Assembly: GCA_964522015.1 (NCBI GenBank)
Contig: CAZFST010000005.1
Location: 79,270-143,269 of the forward strand
Direction: 5' to 3'
DNA from: QQWI01 sp964522015
GTDB lineage: Bacteria > Bacillota > Clostridia > Peptostreptococcales > Acidaminobacteraceae
DNA length: 64,000 bases
In this document: positions 18,066-26,953 of the stretch, piece by piece
Layout: each line of letters begins with the position of its first letter
How positions within the stretch are numbered: the stretch's first letter is position 1
The notes under the pieces: generated by a model
Database searches by the model: none
What the model was told of the DNA's origin: nothing
The model's input: only the letters and a program-made list of their open reading frames with translations
Made by a program: the position numbers and the translations under genes

Positions 18066-18596
18066 ATGAATTCTTATCCAGGTTCTAAAGAAACACTCGT
18101 CAAGCTAACCATAACATGGTTCGTATTTTTTATACTCATGTTAGCAACGGTACTTATTTTTAAAGCGATTTTCGTGAAAATTTTAATCCTTGCTTTCCTC
18201 CTACCAACCCTGCATTTAATCTATCAAGGTATGATTGTTGAGATTACCCTAAGCGATACAAAACTGAGCATCAAGCGACTTTTTCACACCACCCATATCG
18301 CCATCAAAGACATTGCATTTTGTGCCATCCATGGCCTTCAAGATGAAAAAATTCTGATTTACTGCTTTGTTCGCACCAAGAGATTTGGCAAAGAGCGGGT
18401 GGGCGGCATTAAAGGCAAACACGATTTTGATACCATCGTTAAAAAGTTGATGGACGACGACGGCAAAGGTACCACGGATCTTGATATTAATTTTCACGTT
18501 GCAAAAAAAGTACCCGCTTCATTTGTCAGTAACAGCGAGGATTTAAAGCTTAAACTCTTAAGACTTGTGGATGCAGCACACAGTAAACTAATCTAA
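18066..18596 (+). CDS. Small membrane protein with PH-like domain
   Basis: A 176-residue protein with two membrane helices (about 15-34 and 36-55) followed by a soluble region whose strand pattern (IVEITLSDTKLSIKRLFHTTHIAIKDIAFCAI) resembles bacterial PH-domain membrane proteins. Function unknown. It is a single gene on the plus strand, divergent from the B12 radical SAM gene and convergent with nhaC, ending in a large shared palindromic terminator. It has a good GGAGG site and an extended -10 promoter, so it is likely expressed. Confidence 0.7.
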   Translation: MNSYPGSKETLVKLTITWFVFFILMLATVLIFKAIFVKILILAFLLPTLHLIYQGMIVEITLSDTKLSIKRLFHTTHIAIKDIAFCAIHGLQDEKILIYCFVRTKRFGKERVGGIKGKHDFDTIVKKLMDDDGKGTTDLDINFHVAKKVPASFVSNSEDLKLKLLRLVDAAHSKLI

Positions 18597-18641
18597 CCTG
18601 GATACACCCATAGCGCGGCAATCTAAAAGAAACACCTAGCA

Positions 18642-18701
18642 TAAATACACAACTAAAAGAGAACACCGCCTAGGCGGTGTTCTCTTTTAGTTGTGTATTT
18701 A
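18642..18701. terminator. 60-bp perfect palindrome, bidirectional terminator
   Basis: Thirty-base arms with no spacer, centred on CCTAGG at 18671/18672. The arms end in A-rich sequence on one side and T-rich on the other, so a hairpin followed by a U run forms on both strands. It separates the converging 18066 gene and nhaC. Confidence 0.9.
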
Positions 18702-18742
18702 GTTTGTTTTCTAGTCGTGATTAAATCAATCCAACCGATTAA

Positions 18743-20200
18743 TTAAGCAGTTTTCTTTTTTGGAACATACTTAGCATGTGATGGATCGTCTTCCACTTTC
18801 ATCATCGTAATGCCTGTGTAGCCATAAATGATAGAAACCACAGGGTTAACAAGATTTAAGAAGCAATATGGTACATACTCAAGCGTTGGAACCCCTAAAT
18901 AAGTACTCATTGCCGTACCACAAGTATTCCATGGTACTAGTGGTGAAGTTAATGTACCTGCATCTTCAAGACATCTAGATAAGTTACGTGGGGCAAGGCC
19001 TCTTCTTTCATACTCATCTTTATACATTTTACCTGGCAAAACGATTGAAAGGTACTGATCGCCTGCTAGGATGTTTGTAAAGATAGATGTGAAAATTGTG
19101 GCTGTAACAAGGGCACCAGTGCTTTTAGCATACTTAAGAATACTGCCAGCTAGAACTTCTAGAATACGTGTTTTTTCAAGAATACCACCAAAGCTCAATG
19201 CACAAAGGATAAGAGCTATGGTATACATCATACCATCTAAACCACCACGGGTTAGTAGTGTATCTAAGATTTCATTGCCTGTTTCTGATGTAACGCCATT
19301 CATCATGGCATCCATAACACTTGATAATGCAGCACCTTGGAAAATCATAGCCGCCGCACCACCTAAAAGCGTACCCATAAATAGGCCTGGTATTGCAGGT
19401 ACTTTTAATGCAACCATGGTTATAACTGCGATTGGCACTAATAGCAATAATGGATTCAAATTAAAATTATCGTTCATCAACTTGAGAATGCTATCAATGG
19501 CTGCTGTATCAACTGATTTACCAGCAAATTGGAAACCTAAAATTCCAAATCCGACAAGTGCGATGGTTAAACTGACGCTTGTAGTGTAAACCATGTGACG
19601 TACGTGATCAAACAGTGTCGCGCCCGCCATAGCAGGTGCTAAGTTTGTTGTATCAGAAAGGGGTGACATTTTATCACCAAAGTAAGAGCCAGAGATAATG
19701 GCACCTGCAGCCATTGGAAGGGGTACTCCAAGACCAGCAGCAACGCCCATCAAAGCGATACCTACTGTTCCAGCAGTGGTCCAAGAGCTACCAGTCGCTA
19801 GAGAAATAACACAGCATAATAAACATGCTGCCACTAAGAAAATTCCAGGATTCAAGATTTGTAAACCGTAATAGATCAGGATTGGTACGATACCACCCAA
19901 GATCCATGTACCGATGATCATACCAATAATGCCGAGAATAAGAATAGCTTGCATGGTACCCATAATACTAGCGATAATACCTTCTTCTACTTCTTGCCAA
20001 GAATAACCCAATCTAAAAATTGCAAGTAGTGATGCAGCTAATGCAGCTAATACCAATGGGATATGCACAGAACCATTAACCCCGAATGCAGGTATGACGG
20101 TGTACATGAGAAGACCAATTGTGAAGGCTACTAGCAGTAACGCTTCCCAAAGTTTCGCATCTCTTTTGACTTTAACGCCTTTCTTTTTCAACGAATTCAT
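18743..20200 (-). CDS. nhaC: NhaC-family Na+/H+ antiporter
   Basis: A 485-residue membrane protein with about 11-12 hydrophobic segments, in the NhaC/ion transporter superfamily. Family motifs: ATGSSWTTAGTVGIALMGVAAGLG, SGSYFGDKMSPLSDTTNLAPAMAG (about 178-200 of the protein) and AGDQYLSIVLPGKMY. It exchanges Na+ for H+ (related members exchange malate/Na-lactate or amino-acid-coupled ions). The start at 20200 is chosen because AGAGGGGGA is 5-6 bases upstream; a longer in-frame start at 20257 lacks a site. It has its own promoter and a 100-base structured leader, and lies downstream of the glnKL pair. Confidence 0.92.
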   Translation of the reverse strand: MNSLKKKGVKVKRDAKLWEALLLVAFTIGLLMYTVIPAFGVNGSVHIPLVLAALAASLLAIFRLGYSWQEVEEGIIASIMGTMQAILILGIIGMIIGTWILGGIVPILIYYGLQILNPGIFLVAACLLCCVISLATGSSWTTAGTVGIALMGVAAGLGVPLPMAAGAIISGSYFGDKMSPLSDTTNLAPAMAGATLFDHVRHMVYTTSVSLTIALVGFGILGFQFAGKSVDTAAIDSILKLMNDNFNLNPLLLLVPIAVITMVALKVPAIPGLFMGTLLGGAAAMIFQGAALSSVMDAMMNGVTSETGNEILDTLLTRGGLDGMMYTIALILCALSFGGILEKTRILEVLAGSILKYAKSTGALVTATIFTSIFTNILAGDQYLSIVLPGKMYKDEYERRGLAPRNLSRCLEDAGTLTSPLVPWNTCGTAMSTYLGVPTLEYVPYCFLNLVNPVVSIIYGYTGITMMKVEDDPSHAKYVPKKKTA

Positions 20201-20312
20201 TTTATTTCCCCCTCTGACAGTTTTGCGGTGAGTACCGCAAGCATACGTCGCCGACAATTCCTTTTAAATTGCCGTCACCGATTTAACAGAATCTTCTGAT
20301 GTCTCGGCACAA
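20201..20312 (-). promoter_or_regulatory. Structured 5' leader of nhaC
   Basis: The transcribed leader contains at least two clear stem-loops: GCAATT...AATTGT with surrounding GC pairs at about 20245-20276, and TTGCGGT-ACTC-ACCGCAA at 20223-20240, ending about 15 bases before the ribosome-binding site. Ion-responsive riboswitches are known upstream of antiporter genes, but I cannot match this to a named class by eye. Confidence 0.45.
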
Positions 20313-20316
20313 ATTC

Positions 20317-20346
20317 AGTATACACTGTGGTTTCAGAAAAAATCAA
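20317..20346 (-). promoter_or_regulatory. Promoter of nhaC
   Basis: -35 TTGATT (20341-20346) and -10 TATACT (20317-20322) with an 18-base spacer, read on the minus strand. Transcription would start near 20310. Confidence 0.6.
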
Positions 20347-20365
20347 AAAAAATCGAAAATATTTT

Positions 20366-20380
20366 GTGAAAACGTTTATT
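20366..20380. promoter_or_regulatory. cre-like operator upstream of nhaC
   Basis: GTGAAAACGTTTAT followed by T, a near match to the catabolite-responsive element bound by CcpA and other LacI-family regulators (TGNAANCGNNNNCA-like). It lies about 20 bases upstream of the -35. The same 14 bases occur once more in this window upstream of ptb. Confidence 0.45.
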
Positions 20381-20498
20381 TTATTTTTTTTAGGTAACAT
20401 ATTTGTATTTTGCATGAATTTTTATGCTGATTTTATCCCAGAGGGATGAATTAAAATTCATTGGCACATGGGACCGCAATTTATCAATTGGGCGTAAT

Positions 20499-21347
20499 TC
20501 AATTTTCATTCAATAATAGCAAGTTATCGATAAACTTTCGCGCATTGATTTTGCCACCAGAAGTCCTTTTACCACGAATATAATCCATTTCAGCTTTGAT
20601 GCTTTCAAAATCATAGAGGGTTGACGAAAATCGAATGAAGGTATCATTCATATAGTCTTCAATTCCCAAATTGGCAAGATTGATTAAGCCTCTATTAATG
20701 GCCCTTCTTAGCCGCTGTTCCATGGCTTTAGGATTATCGCAAATCTGCAGACAAACATCGTTCACTTTTACCTGTGTGGTGCTTAGTTTGCTTTCAACAT
20801 AATATTGACAGATCTTAAGAATATCTTCTGCCCCTGCTTCCCCCATAATACCAATCTTAGCAAGGGTATGTTTTATGAGGGCCATCTTTTGCAGGGATTT
20901 TTCTTCTGGCATCATGACAGTGGGCTTATTGGTATCCTGATGGCCTAAAAGATTTTGTAAAGCGGCAAACTTTCTTGTCATCAGTATTTTTTCGGTCACT
21001 TGCTTGATCACTCGGGTCACTTCCAGTTGATTCACTGGCTTTGAGATAAAAAATGAAATCCCTGCATGATAAGCTTTTTCAATCAAATTTTTAGCGCTAA
21101 CCTGAGACAGCATAATGCACTGGCATTCTGGTCTTAATGCCTTAATCTGGGCTACCACACGGGGGCCATCCATTTCGGGCATCAAAAAATCAATGATTAA
21201 AATATCAGGGTTTAATGCTAGAATCTGAGTTACGGCGTCTTTAGCATCAGTTGAAGTACCGATCACTTCACCTAAAGCACCTTCTTCAATGATATTTTCA
21301 ATAATGCGAATGACTTGAGCGTGATCGTCCAAAATATAAAATTTCAT
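20499..21347 (-). CDS. glnL: GlnL-type response regulator
   Basis: A 282-residue response regulator. Residues 1-120 are a receiver domain with the acidic pair DD at 7-8, phosphoacceptor Asp53 (IIDFLMPEMDG) and Lys103 (FFISKP). The C-terminal domain (about 155-280) is the helical YcbB/GlnL DNA-binding type (QRLRRAINRGLINLANLGIEDYMND). In Bacillus subtilis GlnK-GlnL switches on glutaminase and a glutamine transporter in response to glutamine; the target here is unknown, and the next gene downstream is the NhaC antiporter. It overlaps its kinase gene by 4 bases. Confidence 0.87.
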   Translation of the reverse strand: MKFYILDDHAQVIRIIENIIEEGALGEVIGTSTDAKDAVTQILALNPDILIIDFLMPEMDGPRVVAQIKALRPECQCIMLSQVSAKNLIEKAYHAGISFFISKPVNQLEVTRVIKQVTEKILMTRKFAALQNLLGHQDTNKPTVMMPEEKSLQKMALIKHTLAKIGIMGEAGAEDILKICQYYVESKLSTTQVKVNDVCLQICDNPKAMEQRLRRAINRGLINLANLGIEDYMNDTFIRFSSTLYDFESIKAEMDYIRGKRTSGGKINARKFIDNLLLLNEN

Positions 21348-22639
21348 TGCTCTTCGTCCTCCATAAAATTTGGTAGGGTAATGATAAATGTAGTGCCAAC
21401 ACCTTCGTTGGAATCAACTCTGATATGGCCATTGTATTTTTCTTCAATAATATCTTTCACAAGGGTTAAACCTAGCCCCCGTTGCATATCCCCAGTTAAG
21501 GCGCTAAACCGAGTTGAAAAACCAGGCTCAAAAATGCAAGCTAAATCTTTGGGTTTGATACCATGGCCATTATCAGATACTTGAATTTTGAACTGTCCTT
21601 GATCAAAGAAACTTTCAACATGGACAAAGGGCTCCCTCTGAGTTTCCGCAGCCTCAATGGCATTCACCACAAGATTTCGAATGACGCTCATCATGTAATA
21701 ATGCTGTGGTATTTTTAGATTGACCGTGGTCTTAAAGGTCACATGGGAGGGGTTATTGTCGTTTTTTAGACTATGCTCCAGGACTGCGAATAAGTCTTTT
21801 AATCGCATCTCTTCAAAGTCATTTTTCTCCCCTGTTAATTGAGACAGCCCCTGCATCACCTGAGCATAACTTTTTTTGATTTCATGGACATCCTTGGCGA
21901 TATTCAGAGCCTTAATCCCAATACCTTGATCTGAATCACTGCTGCCTTCATATAAGGCATAGGCTTCTGTCATGACATTTTCTATTTGACGCATGTTCTT
22001 TTGCATCAGATAGGTTTCTGCACTTAAATGGCTGACCAAAATCAGCAGCTGTTGATACCTTTCGTTGTGTTCATCCCGCTTCAACATCATCCGGTAGTAA
22101 TTGTAAATGAGCACCATTACAATGGCTAGAATACTTCTAACGCATGCAGTTAGAAACAAATCTGGAACTGCTTTAAAATAATCCGGATTCAGTAAATGGA
22201 CACGGCTATATAGTTCTACAGCATTGGCTAAAAAATCGCTGGTTAAAACCACACAAAACCAATAGGAGAGGGATTTTTCTTTACTTCTGGTAAATAGGGT
22301 ATAGTACAAAATTCCATAGGTGAGATCAAAGAAAACGATAAAATACTGGGCTGATAAGGCATGTGAAAATCCTTGATAGTCAGCCCAGCCAAAAATAATC
22401 CGGGTGAATAAGCCAATGGTCAATATAAAAAAGGATTGAATAATAGGGTTAATTTTAGGGTTAAAATACAGGAACACCGGTAAAAGAATCACCGACAGGG
22501 AAATTTGCAAGCCCCCTAAAGGGAACCGAAAATAAAGCTGTGTGGTAATGGCATCAATCAAAGCAATAATCCCCATAATCTGTATGAGTTGCAGTTGATG
22601 CCTGCCTAAAATTGCCTTGGTAGGCATCTTCTTAGACAA
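21344..22639 (-). CDS. glnK: GlnK-type sensor histidine kinase
   Basis: A 431-residue membrane sensor kinase. About six hydrophobic segments fill residues 15-190 (sensor), then a helical part with a candidate phospho-His (LILVSHLSAET, about 195-205), then an ATPase domain with N-box VIRNLVVNAIEAAE, G1 VSDNGHGI and G2 RGLGLTLVKDIIEEKYNGHI (about 315-425). It resembles the GlnK (YcbA) kinases of Firmicutes, partner of GlnL. It overlaps tyrS by 8 bases upstream and glnL by 4 downstream, so the pair may also be read from the tyrosine-regulated tyrS transcript. Confidence 0.85.
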   Translation of the reverse strand: MSKKMPTKAILGRHQLQLIQIMGIIALIDAITTQLYFRFPLGGLQISLSVILLPVFLYFNPKINPIIQSFFILTIGLFTRIIFGWADYQGFSHALSAQYFIVFFDLTYGILYYTLFTRSKEKSLSYWFCVVLTSDFLANAVELYSRVHLLNPDYFKAVPDLFLTACVRSILAIVMVLIYNYYRMMLKRDEHNERYQQLLILVSHLSAETYLMQKNMRQIENVMTEAYALYEGSSDSDQGIGIKALNIAKDVHEIKKSYAQVMQGLSQLTGEKNDFEEMRLKDLFAVLEHSLKNDNNPSHVTFKTTVNLKIPQHYYMMSVIRNLVVNAIEAAETQREPFVHVESFFDQGQFKIQVSDNGHGIKPKDLACIFEPGFSTRFSALTGDMQRGLGLTLVKDIIEEKYNGHIRVDSNEGVGTTFIITLPNFMEDEEQ

Positions 22640-23855
22640 GGATTAAGCAGTGGAAGATTTTTTTGCCCTTTTGAATCAAGGCTTTACCATTGATAAAGTC
22701 CGCCTCTAATAAAACGTAATTGATATCTGTCACCTTTTGGTCATTGAGGGATATGCCATTTTGCTGTACTAGTCGCTTGCCTTCCCCCTTAGAGCCGATA
22801 AGCCCCGCCTCTACCATGGCATCCATTAAACTGATACCTGTTGCTACTTCAGCAGTTGAAATCTCCGAAGACGGAATATTTTCGCTGTCTTTGGCCCCAC
22901 TAAAGAGTGCTTTTGCAGCGTCTAAGGCTGCAGTGGCGTGAGCTTCACCATGTACGATTTTCGTGACTTCATATGCCAGAATTTCTTTGGCTTGATTCAG
23001 CTGTGCGCCTTCCCATGCCCCCATCTCATCAATGGTTTCAACAGGTAGGTAAGTCAATAGCTTCAGGGTTTTAATCACATCAGAATCGGCGATATTTCTA
23101 AAGTACTGAAAGAACTCAAAGGGTGTGGTTTTCTCAGGATCCAACCAAACGGCACCTTTTTCAGTCTTACCCATTTTCTTACCTTCTGAGGTTGTCAAAA
23201 GATTGAATGTGATGCCAAATGCTGGTTTTTGCAATTTCCGTCTAATTAAATCCACGCCCCCTAAAATATTGGACCACTGATCATTGCCACCCATTTGTAG
23301 CACGCAGTTGTAACGGTCATGGAGCACTAAGAAATCGTAAGACTGCATGAGCATGTAGTTAAACTCTAAAAATGTTAAGCCTTTTTCCAATCGTGTTTTA
23401 TAGCAATCTGCGGTCAGCATGCGGTTGACTGAAAAATGGACTCCAACCTCCCGTAAAAATTCTACATAATTAAGGTTTAGTAACCATTCATCATTATTGA
23501 CCATAATCGCTTTTTCATCTGTGAAATCGATAAACTGTGACAGTTGCGCTTTAAAACGTTCTGCATTTTGGTCTATTTGTTCCTTTGTAAGCATTTTGCG
23601 CATATCTGTTTTATCGGTTGGATCCCCAACCATGGTGGTTCCCCCACCAATTAATACAATAGGTCTGTGACCTGCTCGCTGCATATGGGACATGGCCATT
23701 ATCGTCATAAAATGGCCAACCGTTAAACTATCCGCTGTAGGATCAAAACCAATATAAAAACTGACTTTTTCTTTTGACAATAATGCTTCTGTTTCTTCTT
23801 CGTGTGTCAATTGACCCACATATCCTCTTGCTCTTAATACATCTAAAGCTGACAT
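22632..23855 (-). CDS. tyrS: Tyrosyl-tRNA synthetase
   Basis: TyrRS, 407 residues, charges tRNA-Tyr. The class I HIGH-like motif is in FYIGFDPTADSLTVGHF (about 33-49), the tyrosine pocket GGNDQWSNILGG at about 188-199, the KMSKS-like motif KKMGKTEKG at about 228-236, and a C-terminal S4-like RNA-binding domain (about 340-400). ATG start with GAGGAGGATC just upstream. It is preceded by a tyrosine T-box and followed, with overlap, by glnK. Confidence 0.97.
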   Translation of the reverse strand: MSALDVLRARGYVGQLTHEEETEALLSKEKVSFYIGFDPTADSLTVGHFMTIMAMSHMQRAGHRPIVLIGGGTTMVGDPTDKTDMRKMLTKEQIDQNAERFKAQLSQFIDFTDEKAIMVNNDEWLLNLNYVEFLREVGVHFSVNRMLTADCYKTRLEKGLTFLEFNYMLMQSYDFLVLHDRYNCVLQMGGNDQWSNILGGVDLIRRKLQKPAFGITFNLLTTSEGKKMGKTEKGAVWLDPEKTTPFEFFQYFRNIADSDVIKTLKLLTYLPVETIDEMGAWEGAQLNQAKEILAYEVTKIVHGEAHATAALDAAKALFSGAKDSENIPSSEISTAEVATGISLMDAMVEAGLIGSKGEGKRLVQQNGISLNDQKVTDINYVLLEADFINGKALIQKGKKIFHCLILV

Positions 23856-23881
23856 AGTGATCCTCCTCTAAATTACAATCC

Positions 23882-24128
23882 AAAAAAACAAAAAAACCTT
23901 TCGCGCTAAGGACGAAAAGTCGTGGTACCACCTTAATTTATAAACTACTTCTAGACTTCAAAAGTAAGCTTATCTTGATCATCTTTAACGGGATGGCCCG
24001 GTGCGCTTTCACGCACTTGCTCCAAAGTCGTATTTCGGGCTTACCTCCGTCATGCTTTTCACCAACCAGCATGCTCTCTCAATCATCGGTAGCCTTACTT
24101 CCTTTTTCATTGCAACTGAATATTCTTT
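23882..24128 (-). promoter_or_regulatory. T-box riboswitch controlling tyrS
   Basis: On the minus strand the leader carries the T-box sequence AAGGTGGTACCACG (about 23919-23932), which pairs with the uncharged tRNA acceptor end in the antiterminator. It is followed by the terminator CTTTTCG-loop-CGAAAGG and a T run (about 23886-23917). Upstream, Stem I shows GAGAGAGCATGC...GGTTGGTGAAAAGC, and a specifier-loop context GAAATACGACTTTGGAG in which TAC (24030-24032) is a tyrosine codon. Uncharged tRNA-Tyr would let tyrS be transcribed. Confidence 0.93.
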
Positions 24129-24133
24129 TCTTA

Positions 24134-24162
24134 ATCTTAGGCCATCGGCTTCAATTCGTCAA
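24134..24162 (-). promoter_or_regulatory. Promoter of the tyrS T-box transcript
   Basis: -35 TTGACG (24157-24162), 17-base spacer, -10 TAAGAT (24134-24139), read on the minus strand, just upstream of the T-box Stem I. Confidence 0.6.
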
Positions 24163-24165
24163 CTA

Positions 24166-24215
24166 CTTTTACAATTCTCAGTCAAATTCTCTTTTACAAT
24201 TCTCAGTCAATTTCA
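24166..24215. repeat. Two tandem 25-bp repeats upstream of the tyrS promoter
   Basis: Copies at 24166-24190 and 24191-24215 share CTTTTACAATTCTCAGTCAA exactly and differ only near their ends. They lie between tyrS and the divergent HD-GYP gene. On the minus strand each copy has TTGACTGAGAATTG, i.e. an extra -35-like TTGACT. Confidence 0.85.
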
Positions 24216-24274
24216 TAGCTTAGAGACGGGTTTCTATGTTACACTAACAGCAACCACTATTTGCGGAGGATTGT

Positions 24275-25300
24275 ATGAAATTAATCACTGTGCAGCAATG
24301 TCAAGTCGGCATGAAACTAGGCGAAGATATCTACGGTAACTTTGATTTACTCTATGCTTCAAAAGGGGATATCGTCAGTGAGCATATCCTTGAAGGCTTA
24401 AAAAAGCTACCCTTGGATTACATCTACGTTGAGGACGTTGAAGTTGTCGCCCCTTCCCTAATCAGTGATCAACAGCGGGAACTCATCATTGAGGCCATCA
24501 CCCATTCCCTATCTAGCTATCGACTTTTAACCAGAAATGTTTTTGATAAAATCAAAGTTCCAGTCCTCAATATCGTTCAACAACTATTTTTAGATGATTA
24601 CGCACTTTATTGCTTCAATCAGTTCAAGGCCATTGATGACTACACATTTGATCATGCGCTAAATGTGGGCTTAATAGCCGGCATGATTGGCTATTGGCAA
24701 GAACATGATATCAAGACAATCGAGACACTGATTATCGCTGGTTTTTTTCATGACCTCGGTAAATTAAGCATCGACCGAAACCTCTTGCTTAAAGCAGGTA
24801 CTATAAGTGATACAGAACTGCAAACCCTTAAAGACCATAGTCTCTTTTCCCTTGAACATTTGCATAAAACATCTTTTGCAACCGCCGATATTGAACAGGC
24901 CATTTTGCAACACCACGAACGGCGGGACGGCTCAGGGTATCCAGCTGGTTTAATGGCTAAAGACATTCATCCCCTTGCTCGGATTTTAGCAGTTGCTGAT
25001 ACCTATCATGCAGCTACCTCTGATAAGAGTTATCGCACAAGCGTTACACCTGTTCATGCCTGCGATGAAATCTTTACTCTAAGTCTAGACACCCTAGACC
25101 CAGAGGCTGCTACTACCCTAATTAAAAATCTACAAAAGCTCTATATTGGGGTCGCCGTTCAATTATCAAATCATGCCATTGGTGAAATTGTGTATCTCAA
25201 CCGATTTAATCCTAATAAACCACTTGTAAAGTGCCAAGACCAATTTTACGACCTTTCTATGCGCAGTGACCTGCATATTGTAAAAATTCTCTCTAGCTAA
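24275..25300 (+). CDS. HD-GYP domain cyclic-di-GMP phosphodiesterase
   Basis: A 341-residue cytoplasmic protein. An N-terminal 60-residue DUF3391-like region precedes an HD-GYP domain with the catalytic HD in FFHDLGKL (about 157-164) and HHERRDGSGYPAGL (about 212-225), both intact. HD-GYP enzymes hydrolyse cyclic-di-GMP to pGpG or GMP. Good GCGGAGGA site 5 bases before ATG. It diverges from tyrS and ends in a strong terminator shared with the GGDEF gene coming the other way, so opposing cyclic-di-GMP enzymes lie side by side. Confidence 0.9.
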   Translation: MKLITVQQCQVGMKLGEDIYGNFDLLYASKGDIVSEHILEGLKKLPLDYIYVEDVEVVAPSLISDQQRELIIEAITHSLSSYRLLTRNVFDKIKVPVLNIVQQLFLDDYALYCFNQFKAIDDYTFDHALNVGLIAGMIGYWQEHDIKTIETLIIAGFFHDLGKLSIDRNLLLKAGTISDTELQTLKDHSLFSLEHLHKTSFATADIEQAILQHHERRDGSGYPAGLMAKDIHPLARILAVADTYHAATSDKSYRTSVTPVHACDEIFTLSLDTLDPEAATTLIKNLQKLYIGVAVQLSNHAIGEIVYLNRFNPNKPLVKCQDQFYDLSMRSDLHIVKILSS

Positions 25301-25341
25301 AAATAGCGTGTCAAAACCCCTAGGTTTTGACACGCTATTTT
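25300..25341. terminator. Bidirectional terminator
   Basis: Nineteen-base arms (AAATAGCGTGTCAAAACC and its complement) with a CCTA loop, directly after the stop of the HD-GYP gene and downstream of the converging GGDEF gene. The flanking A and T runs allow termination on both strands. Confidence 0.9.
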
Positions 25342-25391
25342 GTTATGACACTTTCCATCTGAAGTTAACTTAAGATGGCCTAATTTTAACC

Positions 25392-26780
25392 TCATGTTAA
25401 ATCTGATTTTCTGCGATTAACAATACGCATCCGCTTTTCTTGATACATGGCATCATCAGCTCGTTTAAGTAATTTACTGTAGGTATCTTCTAGCTCAAGT
25501 TGAGCAGCCCCAAAGCTGAAGCTTACTGCATAACTGCCATAGGTTGTTAAATGCAATTTATCTCTCATGACATTGACATCCGCTTTGATTTTTTCTAGTG
25601 GTTGATCCCAGGTGACTGCAATAAATTCATCACCCCCAAAGCGAGCGCTAACTGCATCTTGTGGTAGCCCTTCAATCAATCCATTGGCAATGGCTACAAG
25701 AACCTTATCTCCAACCATATGGCCCATTTCATCATTGATTTTTTTTAGATTATCAGCATCGACAACAATTAAAACCAATGATTTAGCTTCTTGTCTTGCT
25801 CGTTTGATCAGCCTTGAAATTTGCGCTTCAAAATAGTGCCGATTAAAAAGGGTGGTCAGCCGATCATGCCTTGATAAATAGACTGTTCGTTCATATAATC
25901 GCATATTTTTAATGGCTATCGCCAATTGCCCTCTGACATATTCCATAAAATCCACCTGTTCAAGCGTAAAAGCATCTCTAGTGGCAGCATCAAAATTGAT
26001 CAATCCAAAAAGTTCTCCATCGATGATAATGGGGGCAGACAAGCTGGATATCATTTCTTTACCCGAAAGGGAGGCAACAACTTTTGTGTAGTCCTCCTTT
26101 TCTATTAGGTCAATTTGATTAATCCGATAAACGTGATCTAAATCACCCTTTGCATATCGCCAAAAATATGATTCCTCAAAGGCAATATCAAAAGCAGGGA
26201 CTGCTTCTTGTGCATAACCCACGTGGGCCGCAATTTTAAGCCGACCATTTTGATTGACTAAAATACAGCCGCAGTCCTTCTGTTCAAACGCCTCATGAAG
26301 TTCCTGCATTATTGTATTCAACAAACTCTCTATGGAATCGCTGGCCGTAATAGACTGGTTGATTCGAAGGAGCATCTCAGAAAATTTGAACATCGTATGC
26401 TGATAGCGTTGCAGTTTCTTGAGTTCTGTAACATCTGTCATTGTCCCTAGGATATTGTAACCCCCACTAGGTAATGCAATCACTGTTTTGTAAACCACCA
26501 AGTCGCGCTGTTGCCCAGAAAAATCCGTCAACTGGATATCGTAATTTGCCGACCCCTGGGTCTGAATTAGCTGTTGATTTAAGGCTGACAATTGCTTGCC
26601 AAGGTCATGGGACAATAAATTTTCCATACGAGTACCGATGATTGTTTCAATTGTCAATCCAAAGAAAACCGCATAGGAGTCGTTACAATAGGTATAGATC
26701 CCCTCTTCATCTAGTATAAATAACGGAAGCGGTATTTGCTTAAGGACATCTTCAAATATTACTGGAGTTTTTATCGTCAT
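25392..26780 (-). CDS. PAS-GAF-GGDEF diguanylate cyclase
   Basis: A 462-residue soluble protein: PAS domain (about 5-110; LPLFILDEEGIYTYCNDSYAVFFGLT), GAF domain (about 145-290), and GGDEF domain (about 305-455). The active-site motif ARFGGDEFIAVTW is intact, so it should make cyclic-di-GMP. The RxxD product-inhibition site five residues before the motif is absent. Start at 26780 is chosen because GGTGAGG lies 8 bases upstream; a longer in-frame start lacks a site. It converges with the HD-GYP gene. Confidence 0.9.
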   Translation of the reverse strand: MTIKTPVIFEDVLKQIPLPLFILDEEGIYTYCNDSYAVFFGLTIETIIGTRMENLLSHDLGKQLSALNQQLIQTQGSANYDIQLTDFSGQQRDLVVYKTVIALPSGGYNILGTMTDVTELKKLQRYQHTMFKFSEMLLRINQSITASDSIESLLNTIMQELHEAFEQKDCGCILVNQNGRLKIAAHVGYAQEAVPAFDIAFEESYFWRYAKGDLDHVYRINQIDLIEKEDYTKVVASLSGKEMISSLSAPIIIDGELFGLINFDAATRDAFTLEQVDFMEYVRGQLAIAIKNMRLYERTVYLSRHDRLTTLFNRHYFEAQISRLIKRARQEAKSLVLIVVDADNLKKINDEMGHMVGDKVLVAIANGLIEGLPQDAVSARFGGDEFIAVTWDQPLEKIKADVNVMRDKLHLTTYGSYAVSFSFGAAQLELEDTYSKLLKRADDAMYQEKRMRIVNRRKSDLT

Positions 26781-26841
26781 TATCATCGCCTCACCATTAA
26801 AATTTGAAATCAAAAACTCAAAATTCAGACACTAAAAGCAC

Positions 26842-26870
26842 TTGCTAAAACTTTAAATACATGCTATTAT
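26842..26870 (+). promoter_or_regulatory. Promoter of the rhodanese genes
   Basis: -35 TTGCTA (26842-26847), 17-base spacer, -10 TATTAT (26865-26870). The leader to the ATG at 26954 contains a C-rich/G-rich stem (CACCCC / GGGGTG, about 26887-26913). Confidence 0.6.
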
Positions 26871-26953
26871 TATCACATATCACACCCCCCACCCACGGGG
26901 TGCGGGATTGGAGCTGCGTATATAGAACATGAACACGGGATACAGGAGGCTAT

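Noticed and set aside
20201..20257. A longer NhaC start at 20257
   Set aside because: No ribosome-binding site precedes it and it would cover a hairpin of the leader; ATG at 20200 has AGAGGGGGA.
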